Assembly (NCBI GenBank): GCA_029287235.1
Contig: JARFRM010000059.1
Location: forward strand, 1 to 32,746
DNA: 32,746 nt
Direction: 5' to 3'
Origin: Thermoanaerobaculales bacterium
GTDB taxonomy: Bacteria; Acidobacteriota; Thermoanaerobaculia; Thermoanaerobaculales; Sulfomarinibacteraceae
In this document: positions 8,191 through 16,999 of the stretch, piece after piece
Layout of the letters: every line of letters starts with the position of its first letter
Position numbering within the stretch: position 1 is the stretch's first letter
Notes under the pieces: model-generated
Told to the model about the DNA's origin: nothing
The model's input: only the letters and a program-made list of their open reading frames with translations
Database searches by the model: none
Program-made: the position numbers and the translations under genes

Positions 8191-8856
8191 CAGGAGGTGA
8201 ATCCTCTGGATCTGCAGCAGACCCGCCTTGACCAGAGAATCCGAGTCCTGGAAGGCGAGGGGAATGAGGTCGGTCTCGGGGATGTTGGCGGTCTCCATCT
8301 GGGGTCCCCGGAGGAGTCCATAGCCGGAAGCCGGTCCCGTTCGGTCGCCGCGGTCGCTCATGGTCCGGGCGAGTTCGATGAGCCGCTCCCACTCTTCAAC
8401 CGGAAAGTTCGGTTGGGTTGAGAGGGGGTAGATCACATAGCCGACCCGAGTTCTGAGCCCGGCGGCGCGAAGCAGATCCGAGCGACCCGCCAAGGTAAGA
8501 AAACGTTGCGCTACGACGTAGGCGTGCTGTGGGTCGATATCGCGCAGGATGACGAGATGCTCCTCATCCGAGAGCTTGAAGGGGATGTCCGAGTCGCGCA
8601 TGGCCTCGCGTAGCAGTTGGGTGACGTGGATGCCGATCTGGCGCCCGCCTTCGATGGCCGACGGAAACCAGTCGCCGCTCACCGCCCTCAGTCGAACCAG
8701 GTAGAGACCGACGAACGTGCTCGAAAGGGTGTATCTGGGATCCTGTTTTCCCATCATCGCGCGGCGTTGGGCGAGGCGCAGCTCGTACGGCATGAAGACT
8801 TGGAGGAAGTCGAGATCCGGGAGTGGTAGATCGTAGTTCTCGCGGTCGGCAGCCAT
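8179..8856 (-). CDS. Degenerate GGDEF-domain-like protein
   Basis: A 225-residue protein starting MAADRENYDLPLPDLDFLQV. Upstream in-frame sequence lacks protein-like character. The central part follows the GGDEF layout: two helices (STFVGLYLVRLRAVSGDWFP), then GIHVTQLLREAMRDSDIPFK, the signature position occupied by S96-D97-E98-E99-H100, LVILRDIDPQHAYVVAQRF, and a late TRVGYVIYPLSTQ strand like the usual 'SIGIA.YP'. The signature glycines needed for GTP binding are replaced, so it should not make cyclic di-GMP. It may be a binding or structural remnant. The domain assignment rests on pattern only. The stop codon lies inside the inverted-repeat arm. Confidence 0.68.
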   Translation of the reverse strand: MAADRENYDLPLPDLDFLQVFMPYELRLAQRRAMMGKQDPRYTLSSTFVGLYLVRLRAVSGDWFPSAIEGGRQIGIHVTQLLREAMRDSDIPFKLSDEEHLVILRDIDPQHAYVVAQRFLTLAGRSDLLRAAGLRTRVGYVIYPLSTQPNFPVEEWERLIELARTMSDRGDRTGPASGYGLLRGPQMETANIPETDLIPLAFQDSDSLVKAGLLQIQRIHLLPGI

Positions 8857-9120
8857 TGTTTGATGGTCGCAGAGCGGGGGTCTGGCGTCAATGGAAGGGG
8901 TGAGGGTGTGACGGGTGGCTCCGGCGCCTGGGGAAGAGGGGTTGGCCGGCGCCTCCGGCGCCCGGGAGTGAGGCATCGCACGATTCAAACCCTCAGACCC
9001 CCGAACCGAATCGTGTCACGGTCCCGAATCGTCTCTGAGGCGGGCCGTCCTGGTGCGTCCTCGATTCATGGAACCGGTGGGCGCGTCCTTTCAGGGCGCG
9101 CCTCAGAACCCTTCCGGAGA

Positions 9121-9173
9121 CCTCAAGACCCCAAGACCTCAAGACCCCAAGACCCACACGACCTCAAGACCCC
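9121..9173. repeat. Tandem repeat of CCTCAAGACCCCAAGA
   Basis: Two exact 16-bp copies (9121-9136, 9137-9152) are followed after 9 nt by a 12-nt partial copy (9162-9173). It lies just beyond the aconitase terminator. Confidence 0.9.
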
Positions 9174-9174
9174 G

Positions 9175-9203
9175 AAAAAGACGCCCCGGGTCTCCCCGGG
9201 GCG
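9175..9203 (-). terminator. Intrinsic terminator of aconitase
   Basis: On the minus strand CGCCCCGGG - GAGA - CCCGGGGCG forms a perfect 9-bp stem with a 4-nt loop, followed by TCTTTTTC. It starts 22 nt after the aconitase stop codon. This is a textbook rho-independent terminator. Confidence 0.9.
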
Positions 9204-9225
9204 GTTTCACGTCGAGGCTTTGAGT

Positions 9226-11493
9226 TCAGTTCTTTGTACGCAAAACGTTGAGCGCGGATCCCGCCTTGAACCACTCCACCTGCTCGTCGTTGAGGCTGTG
9301 ATTGAGCTTGATTTCTTCCTCGCGGCCGTCGCTGTGGTGGATGACTGCCGTGACCTGCGAGCCCGGGGTGAGGTCGGAGAGGCCGACGATGGAGATCCGG
9401 TCGTCGACGAGGATCTTCTCGTAGTCCGCTGGGTCGGCGAAGGTCAGGGGCAGCACGCCCTGTTTCTTGAGGTTGGTCTCGTGGATCCGCGCGAACGAGC
9501 GGACGATGATGGCCTTCCCGCCGAGGTGGCGAGGCTCCATGGCGGCGTGTTCCCGCGAAGATCCTTCACCCCAGTTCTCGTCGCCGACGGCCACCCAGTC
9601 GATCCCGTTGTCCTTGTACCAGCGGGCGAGTTCGGGGAGGGAGGCGACGGTGCCGGTGGTGATGTTGACGCCGTGGCCGGGCTCGTCGGCAAAGGCGTTG
9701 ATGGCACCGAGGAAGAGGTTGTCGGAGATGTTGTCGAGGTGTCCGCGGAACCGCAGCCACGGTCCGGCCTGGGAGATGTGATCCGTCGTGCATTTGCCGT
9801 CGGCCTTGAGCAAGACCGGAAGCTTCTCGAAATCGGAACCGTCCCACGGGGCGAAGGGGCTCAGCACCTGGAGCCGTTTCGAGTCGGGGCTGACCTTGAC
9901 CTCCAGACCTGAGCGGTCGTCGGGCGGGGGAAGGTAGCCGTCGGCCTTGAAGACAAAACCTTCAGCAGGGATCTCGGGGGCGGGTTTCGGGGCCTCGAGC
10001 TTGAACGAGGCACCGTTGTTCTCGATCTCATCGGTGAGCGGGTTGAAGCTCAGCCTGCCGGCGATGGCGTAGGCGATGACGATCTCCGGGCTCGAGATGA
10101 ACGACGCCGTCTTGGGGTTGCCGTCGTTCCTCTTGGCGAAGTTGCGGTTGAACGAGGAGATGATGGAGTTGACGGTGCCGTCGGCAATGTCGTCTCGTTT
10201 CCACTGGCCGATGCACGGACCGCAGGCGTTGGCCAGGACGGTGGCGCCGAGCTGCTCCAGGGTTCCCATCTGGCCGTCCCGTTCGATGGTGGCTTCGACC
10301 TGCTCGGATCCCGGGGTGACCCAGAGCGGGCACTTGATGCTCGCGCCGTGGTCGAGGGCCTGCTGGGCGACGTCGGCGGCGCGGGTGATGTCCTCATAGG
10401 ACGAGTTGGTGCACGAGCCGATGAGACCCGAAGTGAGCGTGTCGGAGTAGCCGTTGGCAGTGACATCGGCGGCCATCTGCGAGACCGGGCGCGCGAGATC
10501 GGGAGTGTGGGGGCCGACAATGTGCGGCTCCAGGGTGTCGAGATCGATCTCGATGACGAGGTCGTAGTATTTCCCGGGATCGGCGGTGACCTCGGGATCC
10601 GCGGTGAGGAGGTCCCGGTTGGCCTCGGCGAGCGTGGCGATCCGGGCCCGCTGGGTGGCATCGAGATAGGTCTTCATCCGTTTGTCATAGGGGAAGATCG
10701 AGGTCGTCGCCCCGAGCTCGGCGCCCATGTTGGTGATGGTGGCCTTGCCGGTGCACGAGATTGATTCGGTCCCTTCGCCGAAGTACTCGATGATGCGGTT
10801 GGTCCCGCCTTTGACGGTGAGGATATCGAGGAGCTTGAGGATGACGTCCTTGGGGGCCGACCAGCCGTGGAGCGAGCCTGAGAGCCTGACGCCGACCACC
10901 TGGGGTTGGAGGACCTCCCAGTTGAAACCGGCCATGACATCGACCGCATCGGCGCCGCCGACTCCGCACGCGACCATCCCGAGACCGCCCGCGTTGGGGG
11001 TGTGGGAATCGGTGCCGAGCATCATTCCGCCGGGGAAGGCGTAGTTCTCGAGGACGACCTGATGGATGATTCCTGCGCCGGGCTTCCAGAAACCGAGACC
11101 ATAGCGGGCCGAGGTCGATTGGAGGAAATCGTAGACCTCGCGGTTGAGGTCGATGGCCGCCTCGATGTCGGTGTCGGCGCCGGAACGGGCGAGGATGAGG
11201 TGGTCGCAGTGGACGGTCGACGGTACAGCTGTGGTGTCGCGGCCCGAGAGCATGAACTGGAGCAGCGCCATCTGGGCCGTGGCGTCCTGCATGGCCACGC
11301 GGTCGGGCTGGAGCTGGATGTAGGCCTTGCCGCGATCGAGGACCTCGTTTTCGGGGTCCGCCAGGTGTCCGAATAGGACCTTTTCGGTCAGAGTGAGGGG
11401 TTGGCTGAAGCGCCCGCGGATGACCTCGAGCCGTTTGCGGGTTGTGTCGTAGACCTTCTGGACGAGTTCGGGGGTGGTTTCGATGGCCGGCAT
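9226..11493 (-). CDS. acn: Aconitate hydratase, mitochondrial-type
   Basis: A 755-residue cytoplasmic [4Fe-4S] enzyme interconverting citrate and isocitrate in the TCA cycle. The three cluster cysteines are Cys361 (GSCTNSS) and Cys424/Cys427 (ACGPCIGQW). Substrate and fold motifs include [44 protein letters not shown] and the swivel-domain [18 protein letters not shown]. Its length and the 'FNRNF.KRNDGNP' phrase match the mitochondrial-type family (about 750-780 residues) rather than bacterial AcnA (about 890) or AcnB. The start is set at 11493 because GGAGG lies 6 nt upstream; the longer frame begins inside that ribosome-binding site. It has a good terminator, so it is probably transcribed alone. 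fumC in the same window is another TCA enzyme but is not linked to it. Confidence 0.95.
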   Translation of the reverse strand: MPAIETTPELVQKVYDTTRKRLEVIRGRFSQPLTLTEKVLFGHLADPENEVLDRGKAYIQLQPDRVAMQDATAQMALLQFMLSGRDTTAVPSTVHCDHLILARSGADTDIEAAIDLNREVYDFLQSTSARYGLGFWKPGAGIIHQVVLENYAFPGGMMLGTDSHTPNAGGLGMVACGVGGADAVDVMAGFNWEVLQPQVVGVRLSGSLHGWSAPKDVILKLLDILTVKGGTNRIIEYFGEGTESISCTGKATITNMGAELGATTSIFPYDKRMKTYLDATQRARIATLAEANRDLLTADPEVTADPGKYYDLVIEIDLDTLEPHIVGPHTPDLARPVSQMAADVTANGYSDTLTSGLIGSCTNSSYEDITRAADVAQQALDHGASIKCPLWVTPGSEQVEATIERDGQMGTLEQLGATVLANACGPCIGQWKRDDIADGTVNSIISSFNRNFAKRNDGNPKTASFISSPEIVIAYAIAGRLSFNPLTDEIENNGASFKLEAPKPAPEIPAEGFVFKADGYLPPPDDRSGLEVKVSPDSKRLQVLSPFAPWDGSDFEKLPVLLKADGKCTTDHISQAGPWLRFRGHLDNISDNLFLGAINAFADEPGHGVNITTGTVASLPELARWYKDNGIDWVAVGDENWGEGSSREHAAMEPRHLGGKAIIVRSFARIHETNLKKQGVLPLTFADPADYEKILVDDRISIVGLSDLTPGSQVTAVIHHSDGREEEIKLNHSLNDEQVEWFKAGSALNVLRTKN

Positions 11494-11549
11494 GTTTTCC
11501 TCCAATTTGGCCCGACGGATCTTTGCCGCGGGTTGACGAAACGGCGGTC

Positions 11550-11555
11550 ATTGTA
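11550..11555 (-). promoter_or_regulatory. Possible -10 box for aconitase
   Basis: TACAAT on the minus strand (5 of 6 match to TATAAT), about 57 nt before the aconitase start. No convincing -35 box at the right distance, so only tentative. Confidence 0.35.
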
Positions 11556-11584
11556 GCACCTGACGATGGCCTCGGGGCCCCTGA

Positions 11585-11590
11585 TATGAT
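11585..11590 (+). promoter_or_regulatory. Possible -10 box for the sulfatase-like gene, nearly leaderless
   Basis: TATGAT lies 12 nt before the ATG at 11603, and no ribosome-binding site is visible. This combination is what a short-leader or leaderless transcript would look like. The -35 region is poor. Confidence 0.3.
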
Positions 11591-11602
11591 GCTGCCGATT
11601 TG

Positions 11603-13540
11603 ATGAGATTCAAACCTGGAATCCGGGTCGCGGCGGGTATTCTTGCCGTAATTCCGCTTGTCGGCTGCGGCATCGCCGAGACCGGTTGGCGGCGGTTGTG
11701 GTCCGAGGAGTGGACCCTGCACGACTCGGGCGAGCGCTGGGTCCTCGGGGTCCCGGCGGCGGGACGGGACTTTTCCTCCGAAGGGCGCGGACACGAGCTC
11801 AGGATGGAGCTTCTCAACCGTGGCCAGACCTCGGCGACCGTGCGACTCATCGGACCGGATGGGGAGGTGGAGTGGTCTCTGGGTGTCGGTGAGTCGAGGC
11901 CGGTCGAGATCCGACGTGGCCGGGGGAGGCATCGGATCGAGGCGCCGCCCGATGTGGTGCTCGGCAGCCCGCGGCTGGGTCGGCCGCAGGCCGAGCCGCG
12001 ATTGCTCGTTGTGGTGCTGGTGGACACCCTGCGCGCCGATCATGTCAACCCCGAGCTGATGCCCGGGGTGGTCGAGGGCTTTTCCTCCGGCCGAAGGTGG
12101 CGCAACGCCATCGCCAACTCCTCGTGGACGCTCCCTTCGGTCGCCTCCTTCTTCACGGCTCGGCCGGTGCTCGAGCTGAGCTCCGCCGAAGGCGAGATGA
12201 TCGGAGTTCCCGAGTCCGTCGCCACATGGGCGACCCGGCTCCACGGGGCCGGGTTCGAAGGGGGCGCCGTGGTCGCCAACTACACCATCCACGCCCGCAA
12301 CGGTTTCGCCGCGGGTTTTTCGAGTTTTCAGGTGCCCGATGGACGCGGCTCGTCGGCGGCGCCCGACGGCGAGTGGGTCACTGGCGAAGCCCGCCGCTGG
12401 CTGGCCTCCCACCGGGGAGAGGACGGCTTTCTCTATCTCCACCTGATGGATCCGCACGAGCCGTACCGCAGCCATTCGGGTGTCCGGATGACTGTTCCGC
12501 CGCTCAGACCGCTGGCCCGCCATCAGCGGGAGGCCACGGCCGAGGAGAGTCGGTTGCTCCGGGATCTCTACGCCGGAGAGGTTCGCCACGTGGACGGGGT
12601 GGTGGCGCGGTTCCTGTCGGAGCTGCCCGATTCAGCTGAGGTGGTCCTCACCTCGGACCACGGCGAAGCGCTCGGCGAACACGGCGCCTGGGCCCACGGT
12701 CTGAATCTGTATCAGGAGGCCATCGCGGTGCCCCTGATGATGCGGGGGCCGTCCATCACCGCCGGCGAGGTTGTCGCACCCGTTCAGCTGCTCGATCTCG
12801 GACCCACCCTGCTCGAGATCTGCGGAGTCGAGCCCGAAGAGGGGATGTCCGGCCGATCGTTACTGTCGGGCGGCTCGACGGGGCCGCTGGTGAGTGCGAC
12901 CTTCAGCGCCGGTCCGCTCCGATGGGCGTGGAGGGAGGGCGATCACAAGGTGGTGATGAGGATGGCGGCCCAGCCCGGTCTCGGCGCCGAGGGTCGGCGT
13001 GAATTCGTCGCGATGAGACCGTTGCCGACGGGTTCGTTTCACCTGGACCTGGCGTCGGATCCGGGTGAGGACCGACCGGGTTCGATCCCGAACGAGATCA
13101 TCGATCGAGTCGGTGCGGCGTTTATCGACACCGCCGGGCGGATGGTTCCGGGAATGCAGCTTCTGCTTTGGGGCGGGAAGGGCCAGGCAACAACGGCGTT
13201 GGAGGTCGATGGGGTCCTCGATGTCGTTCAGGCGTGGAGCCCGTCGGCGATCGAGGTCTCCCAATCGAGCGGCCGGTTCGAGGTACGCTGCGCCGACACG
13301 GACCCCGTCTGCGCGGTGGCGCTGGCGCCCGACTCGGTACCCGCGATGGTGACCGTGATTGAAGGAGATCCCCATCGGCTGGGCCTGGCTCCCGGACAAC
13401 GGGTCGATCCGCGAACACTCGACGCGCCGACGGCGCCGGGACGTGGCCCGGCCCTGTGGTGGAACCCCGAGCGGGCCCTGATCGTGGGCGGCTATGAGGA
13501 GACCCTCGAACGGCTCCGCGCGCTGGGTTACATCGATTGA
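11603..13540 (+). CDS. Sulfatase-like lipoprotein (alkaline phosphatase superfamily)
   Basis: A 645-residue exported hydrolase. A lipobox LVGC puts the lipidated Cys at residue 22, so it should be membrane-anchored. Residues 23-135 form an extra N-terminal beta domain. The catalytic domain starts at VVVLVDTLRADH (metal Asp141), and continues with NSSWTLPSVASFFTA, LYLHLMDPHEPY and TSDHGEALGEHG (metal Asp352, His353). Thr176 occupies the nucleophile position where true sulfatases have Cys or Ser in C/S-x-P-x-R, so formylglycine-type sulfatase activity is unlikely; a Thr nucleophile is known in phosphotransferases and phosphodiesterases of the superfamily. It ends LERLRALGYID, a common terminus in this group. 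The start is ATG 11603, with an adjacent in-frame TTG at 11600. It diverges from aconitase. Confidence 0.86.
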   Translation: MRFKPGIRVAAGILAVIPLVGCGIAETGWRRLWSEEWTLHDSGERWVLGVPAAGRDFSSEGRGHELRMELLNRGQTSATVRLIGPDGEVEWSLGVGESRPVEIRRGRGRHRIEAPPDVVLGSPRLGRPQAEPRLLVVVLVDTLRADHVNPELMPGVVEGFSSGRRWRNAIANSSWTLPSVASFFTARPVLELSSAEGEMIGVPESVATWATRLHGAGFEGGAVVANYTIHARNGFAAGFSSFQVPDGRGSSAAPDGEWVTGEARRWLASHRGEDGFLYLHLMDPHEPYRSHSGVRMTVPPLRPLARHQREATAEESRLLRDLYAGEVRHVDGVVARFLSELPDSAEVVLTSDHGEALGEHGAWAHGLNLYQEAIAVPLMMRGPSITAGEVVAPVQLLDLGPTLLEICGVEPEEGMSGRSLLSGGSTGPLVSATFSAGPLRWAWREGDHKVVMRMAAQPGLGAEGRREFVAMRPLPTGSFHLDLASDPGEDRPGSIPNEIIDRVGAAFIDTAGRMVPGMQLLLWGGKGQATTALEVDGVLDVVQAWSPSAIEVSQSSGRFEVRCADTDPVCAVALAPDSVPAMVTVIEGDPHRLGLAPGQRVDPRTLDAPTAPGRGPALWWNPERALIVGGYEETLERLRALGYID

Positions 13541-13570
13541 GGCACGGATGTCATGAGGCGTGAGGTCGTG

Positions 13571-13653
13571 AGAAGGTGAGAAAGTCGGAAAGTGGGCGAA
13601 CGCGCCCCCCGCTCACCTCATGATCTTCCAACCCTCTGACCATCTCACCTTCT
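13571..13653. repeat. Intergenic inverted repeat AGAAGGTGAGA / TCTCACCTTCT
   Basis: An exact 11-bp inverted pair (13571-13581 and 13643-13653) fills most of the gap between the sulfatase-like gene and the Mut7-C gene. Related GTGAG and CTCACC words lie around it. The arms share the TTCTCACC/GGTGAGAA core with the terminal inverted repeat at 14910-15093. Confidence 0.75.
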
Positions 13654-13701
13654 GACCCTCCAACGACACACCAACCGATTCCACGCTATCCTCGATCCTG
13701 G

Positions 13702-14193
13702 ATGAACAAACCCGCGACGAGCCCGCGCTTCCTCTGCGACGCCATGCTCGGATCCCTGGCGCGTTGGTTGCGGCTCTGCGGCTACGACTGTCTCTATCTT
13801 GGGACCGAGCCCGAAGACGCCGAGCTCGCGCGGATTGCCGAGAACGAGGGCCGCTGGCTGCTGACCCGCGACCACGAACTCGCCGCCGTCGGTCCCAAGA
13901 CCCAGATGGTCCGCTCCGGCACCCTCGAGGCCCAGCTCGCGGAGGTGTTGGACCGGCACGAGCTGCCTCCGCCGGAGGATCTGGAAGCCGCCCGATGCAG
14001 TGACTGCAACGGCATCCTCGAGGATGTGAGCCCCGACCAGGTTGCGGCCGAGGTCCCGCCATATGTCCTCGAGACCGCCGAGCGTTTTCGCCGGTGCGGT
14101 GGGTGCCGTCGGATCTACTGGCCGGGGACCCACGGCGAGCAGATCCACATCCGGTTCGCCCGAGTTCGCCACACGATGGCTCGGACGGAGTAG
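13702..14193 (+). CDS. Mut7-C RNase-domain protein (PIN-like, with zinc ribbon)
   Basis: A 163-residue protein of the Mut7-C (DUF82) family. The N-terminal PIN-like half reads FLCDAMLGSLARWLRLCGYD with the acidic Asp of 'CDAMLG', then LLTRDHELAAVG, the expected second acidic motif. The C-terminal half has two CxxC pairs (CSDC and CGGC), forming a zinc ribbon, followed by RIYWPGTHGEQI, which is diagnostic of the family. The role is predicted RNA cleavage, but no bacterial substrate is established to my knowledge. It sits 9 nt upstream of rnc on the same strand, so two ribonuclease-type genes are probably co-transcribed. Confidence 0.88.
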   Translation: MNKPATSPRFLCDAMLGSLARWLRLCGYDCLYLGTEPEDAELARIAENEGRWLLTRDHELAAVGPKTQMVRSGTLEAQLAEVLDRHELPPPEDLEAARCSDCNGILEDVSPDQVAAEVPPYVLETAERFRRCGGCRRIYWPGTHGEQIHIRFARVRHTMARTE

Positions 14194-14202
14194 CATGGCG
14201 GC

Positions 14203-14913
14203 GTGAACGACGAACTGAGAACCCCCCTGGCCGAGCTCGAGAAAGCTCTCGGATATGATTTCGAAGATCCGGAAATCCTCAAACGGGCGCTTCGACACGG
14301 GTCGTCCGTTGCCTCCGACTTCGCCGGCTCGTACCAGCGTCTCGAGTTCCTCGGTGATGCGGTCCTCGGCCATGTCGTCGCCCTCATGCTCTTCGAGCGC
14401 TTTCCCGGCGACGATCAGGGTGATCTGACCCGAAAGCGCACCCATCTGGTCCGGTCGGAGAGGTTGGCGGAGCGCGCCGCCCTGCTCGGTCTTGACGGCT
14501 GGGTCGAGGTCGGGCAGAGCCTCGAACGGGGCGGCGGGCGCGAGTCGAGCAATCTGCTCGAGGATGTCTTCGAAGCCGTGATCGGCGCCATCGCCATCGA
14601 CGGCGGGTGGAGCGAGGCGCGGGCGTTCATCATGCGCGAGTTGGGCGACGAGGTGGACGAGCTCGATGAACGCACCCTGGCGCTGGCCAACCCCAAATCC
14701 GCCCTTCAGGAGGCGGCGCAGGCGGGGGGGCTGCCCCTGCCCGAGTACAAGCTGATCCGCAAGGGAGGGACCGACCACATGCGGAAGTGGGTCTACACCG
14801 TCAGCTGGGCTGGGGAAGAGGTGGCTCGTGGCGAGGGCCGCTCCAAAAGGGGCGCTCAGCAGCGCGCCGCGCGAAGGGCGTTGGTCCGATTGGGGCTCGT
14901 TCCCGAAGACTAG
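14203..14913 (+). CDS. rnc: Ribonuclease III
   Basis: A 236-residue double-strand-specific endoribonuclease for rRNA and mRNA processing. The RNase III signature QRLEFLGDAVLG gives Glu48 and Asp52, and LLEDVFEAVIGA gives Asp121 and Glu124, all offset by exactly 7 from E. coli Glu41, Asp45, Asp114 and Glu117. The C-terminal double-stranded-RNA-binding domain runs from NPKSALQEAAQ to RAARRALVRLG. The start is GTG 14203, 9 nt after the Mut7-C stop codon. The TAG stop (14911-14913) lies inside the left arm of the terminal-inverted-repeat element at 14910-15093. It is convergent with uvrC. Confidence 0.95.
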   Translation: MNDELRTPLAELEKALGYDFEDPEILKRALRHGSSVASDFAGSYQRLEFLGDAVLGHVVALMLFERFPGDDQGDLTRKRTHLVRSERLAERAALLGLDGWVEVGQSLERGGGRESSNLLEDVFEAVIGAIAIDGGWSEARAFIMRELGDEVDELDERTLALANPKSALQEAAQAGGLPLPEYKLIRKGGTDHMRKWVYTVSWAGEEVARGEGRSKRGAQQRAARRALVRLGLVPED

Positions 14914-15093
14914 CCCGACCTTCTCACCAATTTCCTGCTGCGGCCGACGATGCACAGCACCCAGCTGTGATTTCTCATCTCCCGGTGCTCAACGTACTGC
15001 AGAGAACGCCTCCGCGCCCGAAGATGAGAAATCCCAGCAGTGCACAGCGCCTCGACGCCCTCGTGACGAAAATTGGTGAGAAGGTCGGGCTAG
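14910..15093. repeat. 184-bp element with perfect 24-bp terminal inverted repeats
   Basis: The arms 14910-14933 (starting CTAGCCCGACCTTCTCACC) and 15070-15093 are exact reverse complements. Inside is a second inverted pair GATTTCTCATCT / AGATGAGAAATC, near 14969-14980 and 15023-15034. No reading frame of note is present. The element lies between convergent rnc and uvrC and provides the rnc stop codon. It may be a MITE-like insertion or a bidirectional terminator or structured RNA. Confidence 0.9.
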
Positions 15094-15129
15094 GGGCAAT
15101 TCGTCGGACGAATTGCGACGGGTGCATGC

Positions 15130-16950
15130 CTAATCGGTTGTGTCTCCAGCGTGGAGGTGCCGCCAGAGGTGGCGGCCGAGCCGCGGACCGATGGCTCTCT
15201 GCAGCTCCTCGACCGTGGCCTGCTGAACACCGCGAACTGAACCGAATCGGGTGAGCAGTGCCTTGGCGCGGCCGGGCCCGATGCCGGGGACATTGATGAG
15301 CTCGGTGGCGAGGGTCCGTTTGCTGCGTCGTTTGCGGTGGCGGTTGACGGCGAATCGGTGGGCCTCATCCCGCGCCTGACGGAGGACGAGGTGGGCCGGA
15401 TCCGAGGGTTCGAGGCACAGCGGCTCCGACGCCCCGGGCAGCCAGATTTTCTCCTCGCGTTTCGCCAGCCCAGCCATGGACAGCTCGAGATCGAGAGAGT
15501 CGATCGCAGCCATGGCTGCATTGAGCTGGCCGACGCCGCCGTCGATGAGCACCAGATCAGGCATCTCGGCGCCCTCATCCCGAAGCCGGCGGTAGCGCCG
15601 GGTCACGGCCTCCGACATGGAGGCGAAGTCGTCGACGCCATCCACCGAACGAATGCGGAAGCTCCGGTAGGAGCGCTTGTCCATCCGGCCCCGACGCCAG
15701 ACGACACACGAGGCGGTGGTGTCCTTGCCCCCGGTGTGTGAAATGTCGAAGCACTCGATGTGCTGGACCGGCCGATCGAGGCCGAGGGCCTCGCCGATGC
15801 GTCGTGCCAGGTGTTGGGCCCGGGATCGCGGCGCGCGAAAACGGAGATCAAATGCCGCCTTCGCGTTGTCTCGGGCGAGCTCGACCCGTCGGGCGCGGGG
15901 GCCGCGCTTGGGCGCGGCGACCTCGACGGCGCTCTCCCGCCGGTGGGCGAGCCACGACCGCAGGAGCTCGCGGTCGTCCTCATCGAGATCGACCGAGGTC
16001 TCAACGGTGCGCGGAATGGCCGGATTGGCCTCGTAGTACTGGGCGGTGAAGCTGGTCAGGAGTTCGGCCATTCCGACATCGCCGACGCCCTCGAAGTGGA
16101 ACTCGCGCTTGTCCACCAGTTTGCCGGTGCGGTAGGGGAGGACGCAGACCGAAGCGTGCTCACCATCGGTGAACGCGGCGAAGACGTCGGCGTCACCCCG
16201 GCCAGGTTGCTCCACATCCTGCGGCTCACCGAGTCGACGAACCACGGCGATGAGGTCGCGGTATCTCGACGCGAGCTCGAAGTTCTCGCTCTCGGATGCC
16301 GCCCACATGCTGGTTTCGAGCCGGGGCAACAGCTCGCGGTGGCGGCCGCCGAGGAAGAGCTTGAGCTCGTCCACCGCCCCGGTGTAGGCATCGGCGTCGG
16401 TGAGGCCGTCGACGCAGGGGCCCAGGCAGGCCTTCATGTGGTAGTAGAGACACGGGCGCGGAAGCTTGCCGTCGATCTCGATGTGGCAGGTGCGAACCTG
16501 GAAGTGGGTCCGGGCCAGGTCCATGAGACGCCGCGCCATGCGTTGACCCATGAAGGGCCCGAAGTAGGTGTGGCCGTCACTACGAACTTTCCGGGTGAAG
16601 AGGACCCGCGGCCACTCCTCGCCGGTCGTGAGCTTGATGTAGGGGTAGGTCTTGTCGTCCCGGAGGAGCACGTTGAATCGGGGTCGGTGCCGTTTGATGA
16701 GGGTGTTCTCGAGAATGAACGCCTCGACCTCCGAGGCGGTGACGGTGTAATCGAGACGACGGGCCCGTCCGAGCATGGCCCGGGTTCGCTCCGACAGGTC
16801 CGACCTCCCGAAATACGAGAGAACCCTTCGTCGGAGGTCGCGCGCCTTCCCGACGTAGAGCACCTTCCCGCCCGCATCCTGAAACCGATACACCCCGGGC
16901 GACTCCGGTGCCTCGTGCGCTCGTTCTAGGAGGGGGTGCTGCTCGTTCAC
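15130..16950 (-). CDS. uvrC: UvrABC system protein C (excinuclease subunit)
   Basis: A 606-residue nuclease making the dual incisions in nucleotide excision repair. The GIY-YIG domain is at the N-terminus (GVY at 19-21, YVGKARDLRRRV from 32). A four-cysteine cluster site follows (CHIEIDGKLPRPC...CLGPC), then a UVR region, the RNase H-like C-terminal nuclease (IECFDISHTGGKDTTASCVV, LVLIDGGVGQL) and a helix-hairpin-helix (LINVPGIGPGRAKALL). The start is taken as GTG 16950 (VNEQHPLLERA), which gives standard length. The frame stays open upstream only through a CCCGTT tandem repeat that reads as R-E-R-E. No clear ribosome-binding site precedes it. It is convergent with rnc. Confidence 0.94.
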   Translation of the reverse strand: MNEQHPLLERAHEAPESPGVYRFQDAGGKVLYVGKARDLRRRVLSYFGRSDLSERTRAMLGRARRLDYTVTASEVEAFILENTLIKRHRPRFNVLLRDDKTYPYIKLTTGEEWPRVLFTRKVRSDGHTYFGPFMGQRMARRLMDLARTHFQVRTCHIEIDGKLPRPCLYYHMKACLGPCVDGLTDADAYTGAVDELKLFLGGRHRELLPRLETSMWAASESENFELASRYRDLIAVVRRLGEPQDVEQPGRGDADVFAAFTDGEHASVCVLPYRTGKLVDKREFHFEGVGDVGMAELLTSFTAQYYEANPAIPRTVETSVDLDEDDRELLRSWLAHRRESAVEVAAPKRGPRARRVELARDNAKAAFDLRFRAPRSRAQHLARRIGEALGLDRPVQHIECFDISHTGGKDTTASCVVWRRGRMDKRSYRSFRIRSVDGVDDFASMSEAVTRRYRRLRDEGAEMPDLVLIDGGVGQLNAAMAAIDSLDLELSMAGLAKREEKIWLPGASEPLCLEPSDPAHLVLRQARDEAHRFAVNRHRKRRSKRTLATELINVPGIGPGRAKALLTRFGSVRGVQQATVEELQRAIGPRLGRHLWRHLHAGDTTD

Positions 16951-16970
16951 GTGGGGTATCTTATCCTTCT

Positions 16971-16999
16971 CCCGTTCCTGTTCCCGTTCCCGTTCCCGT
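16971..16999. repeat. CCCGTT hexanucleotide tandem repeat upstream of uvrC
   Basis: Almost five copies of CCCGTT (the second is CCTGTT) lie 20-50 nt upstream of the uvrC start. On the uvrC strand this is a purine-rich ACGGGA run in the leader or promoter zone, where copy-number change could affect expression. Seen directly; any effect is speculative. Confidence 0.85.

Larger units (their letters stand above)
8857..9225. other. 369-bp gap between the GGDEF-like gene and aconitase
   Basis: I see no convincing gene here. The gap holds a GGCGCC-TCC-GGCGCC hairpin (8948-8962), one CATCGCA word (8974-8980), a GGCGCG/CGCGCC inverted pair near 9080-9101, the CCTCAAGACCCCAAGA tandem repeat and the aconitase terminator. 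The long open frame read from 8860 on the plus strand continues antisense into aconitase and is a shadow. Confidence 0.7.

Noticed and set aside
8860..9912. A 350-codon plus-strand open frame
   Set aside because: Most of it is antisense to the aconitase gene and its first part crosses repeats. The composition is that of a GC-rich shadow frame.
10685..12589. A 634-codon minus-strand open frame spanning the aconitase/sulfatase-like divergence
   Set aside because: It overlaps two clear genes in other frames and matches no family. It is a shadow produced by high GC.
13702..14193. A toxin of a toxin-antitoxin pair (PIN-like domain)
   Set aside because: The zinc ribbon and RIYWPGTH motif identify Mut7-C, and the neighbour is rnc, not an antitoxin-sized gene.
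14910..15093. Insertion sequence with transposase
   Set aside because: The element is only 184 bp and has no reading frame, so at most it is a non-autonomous MITE-like element.
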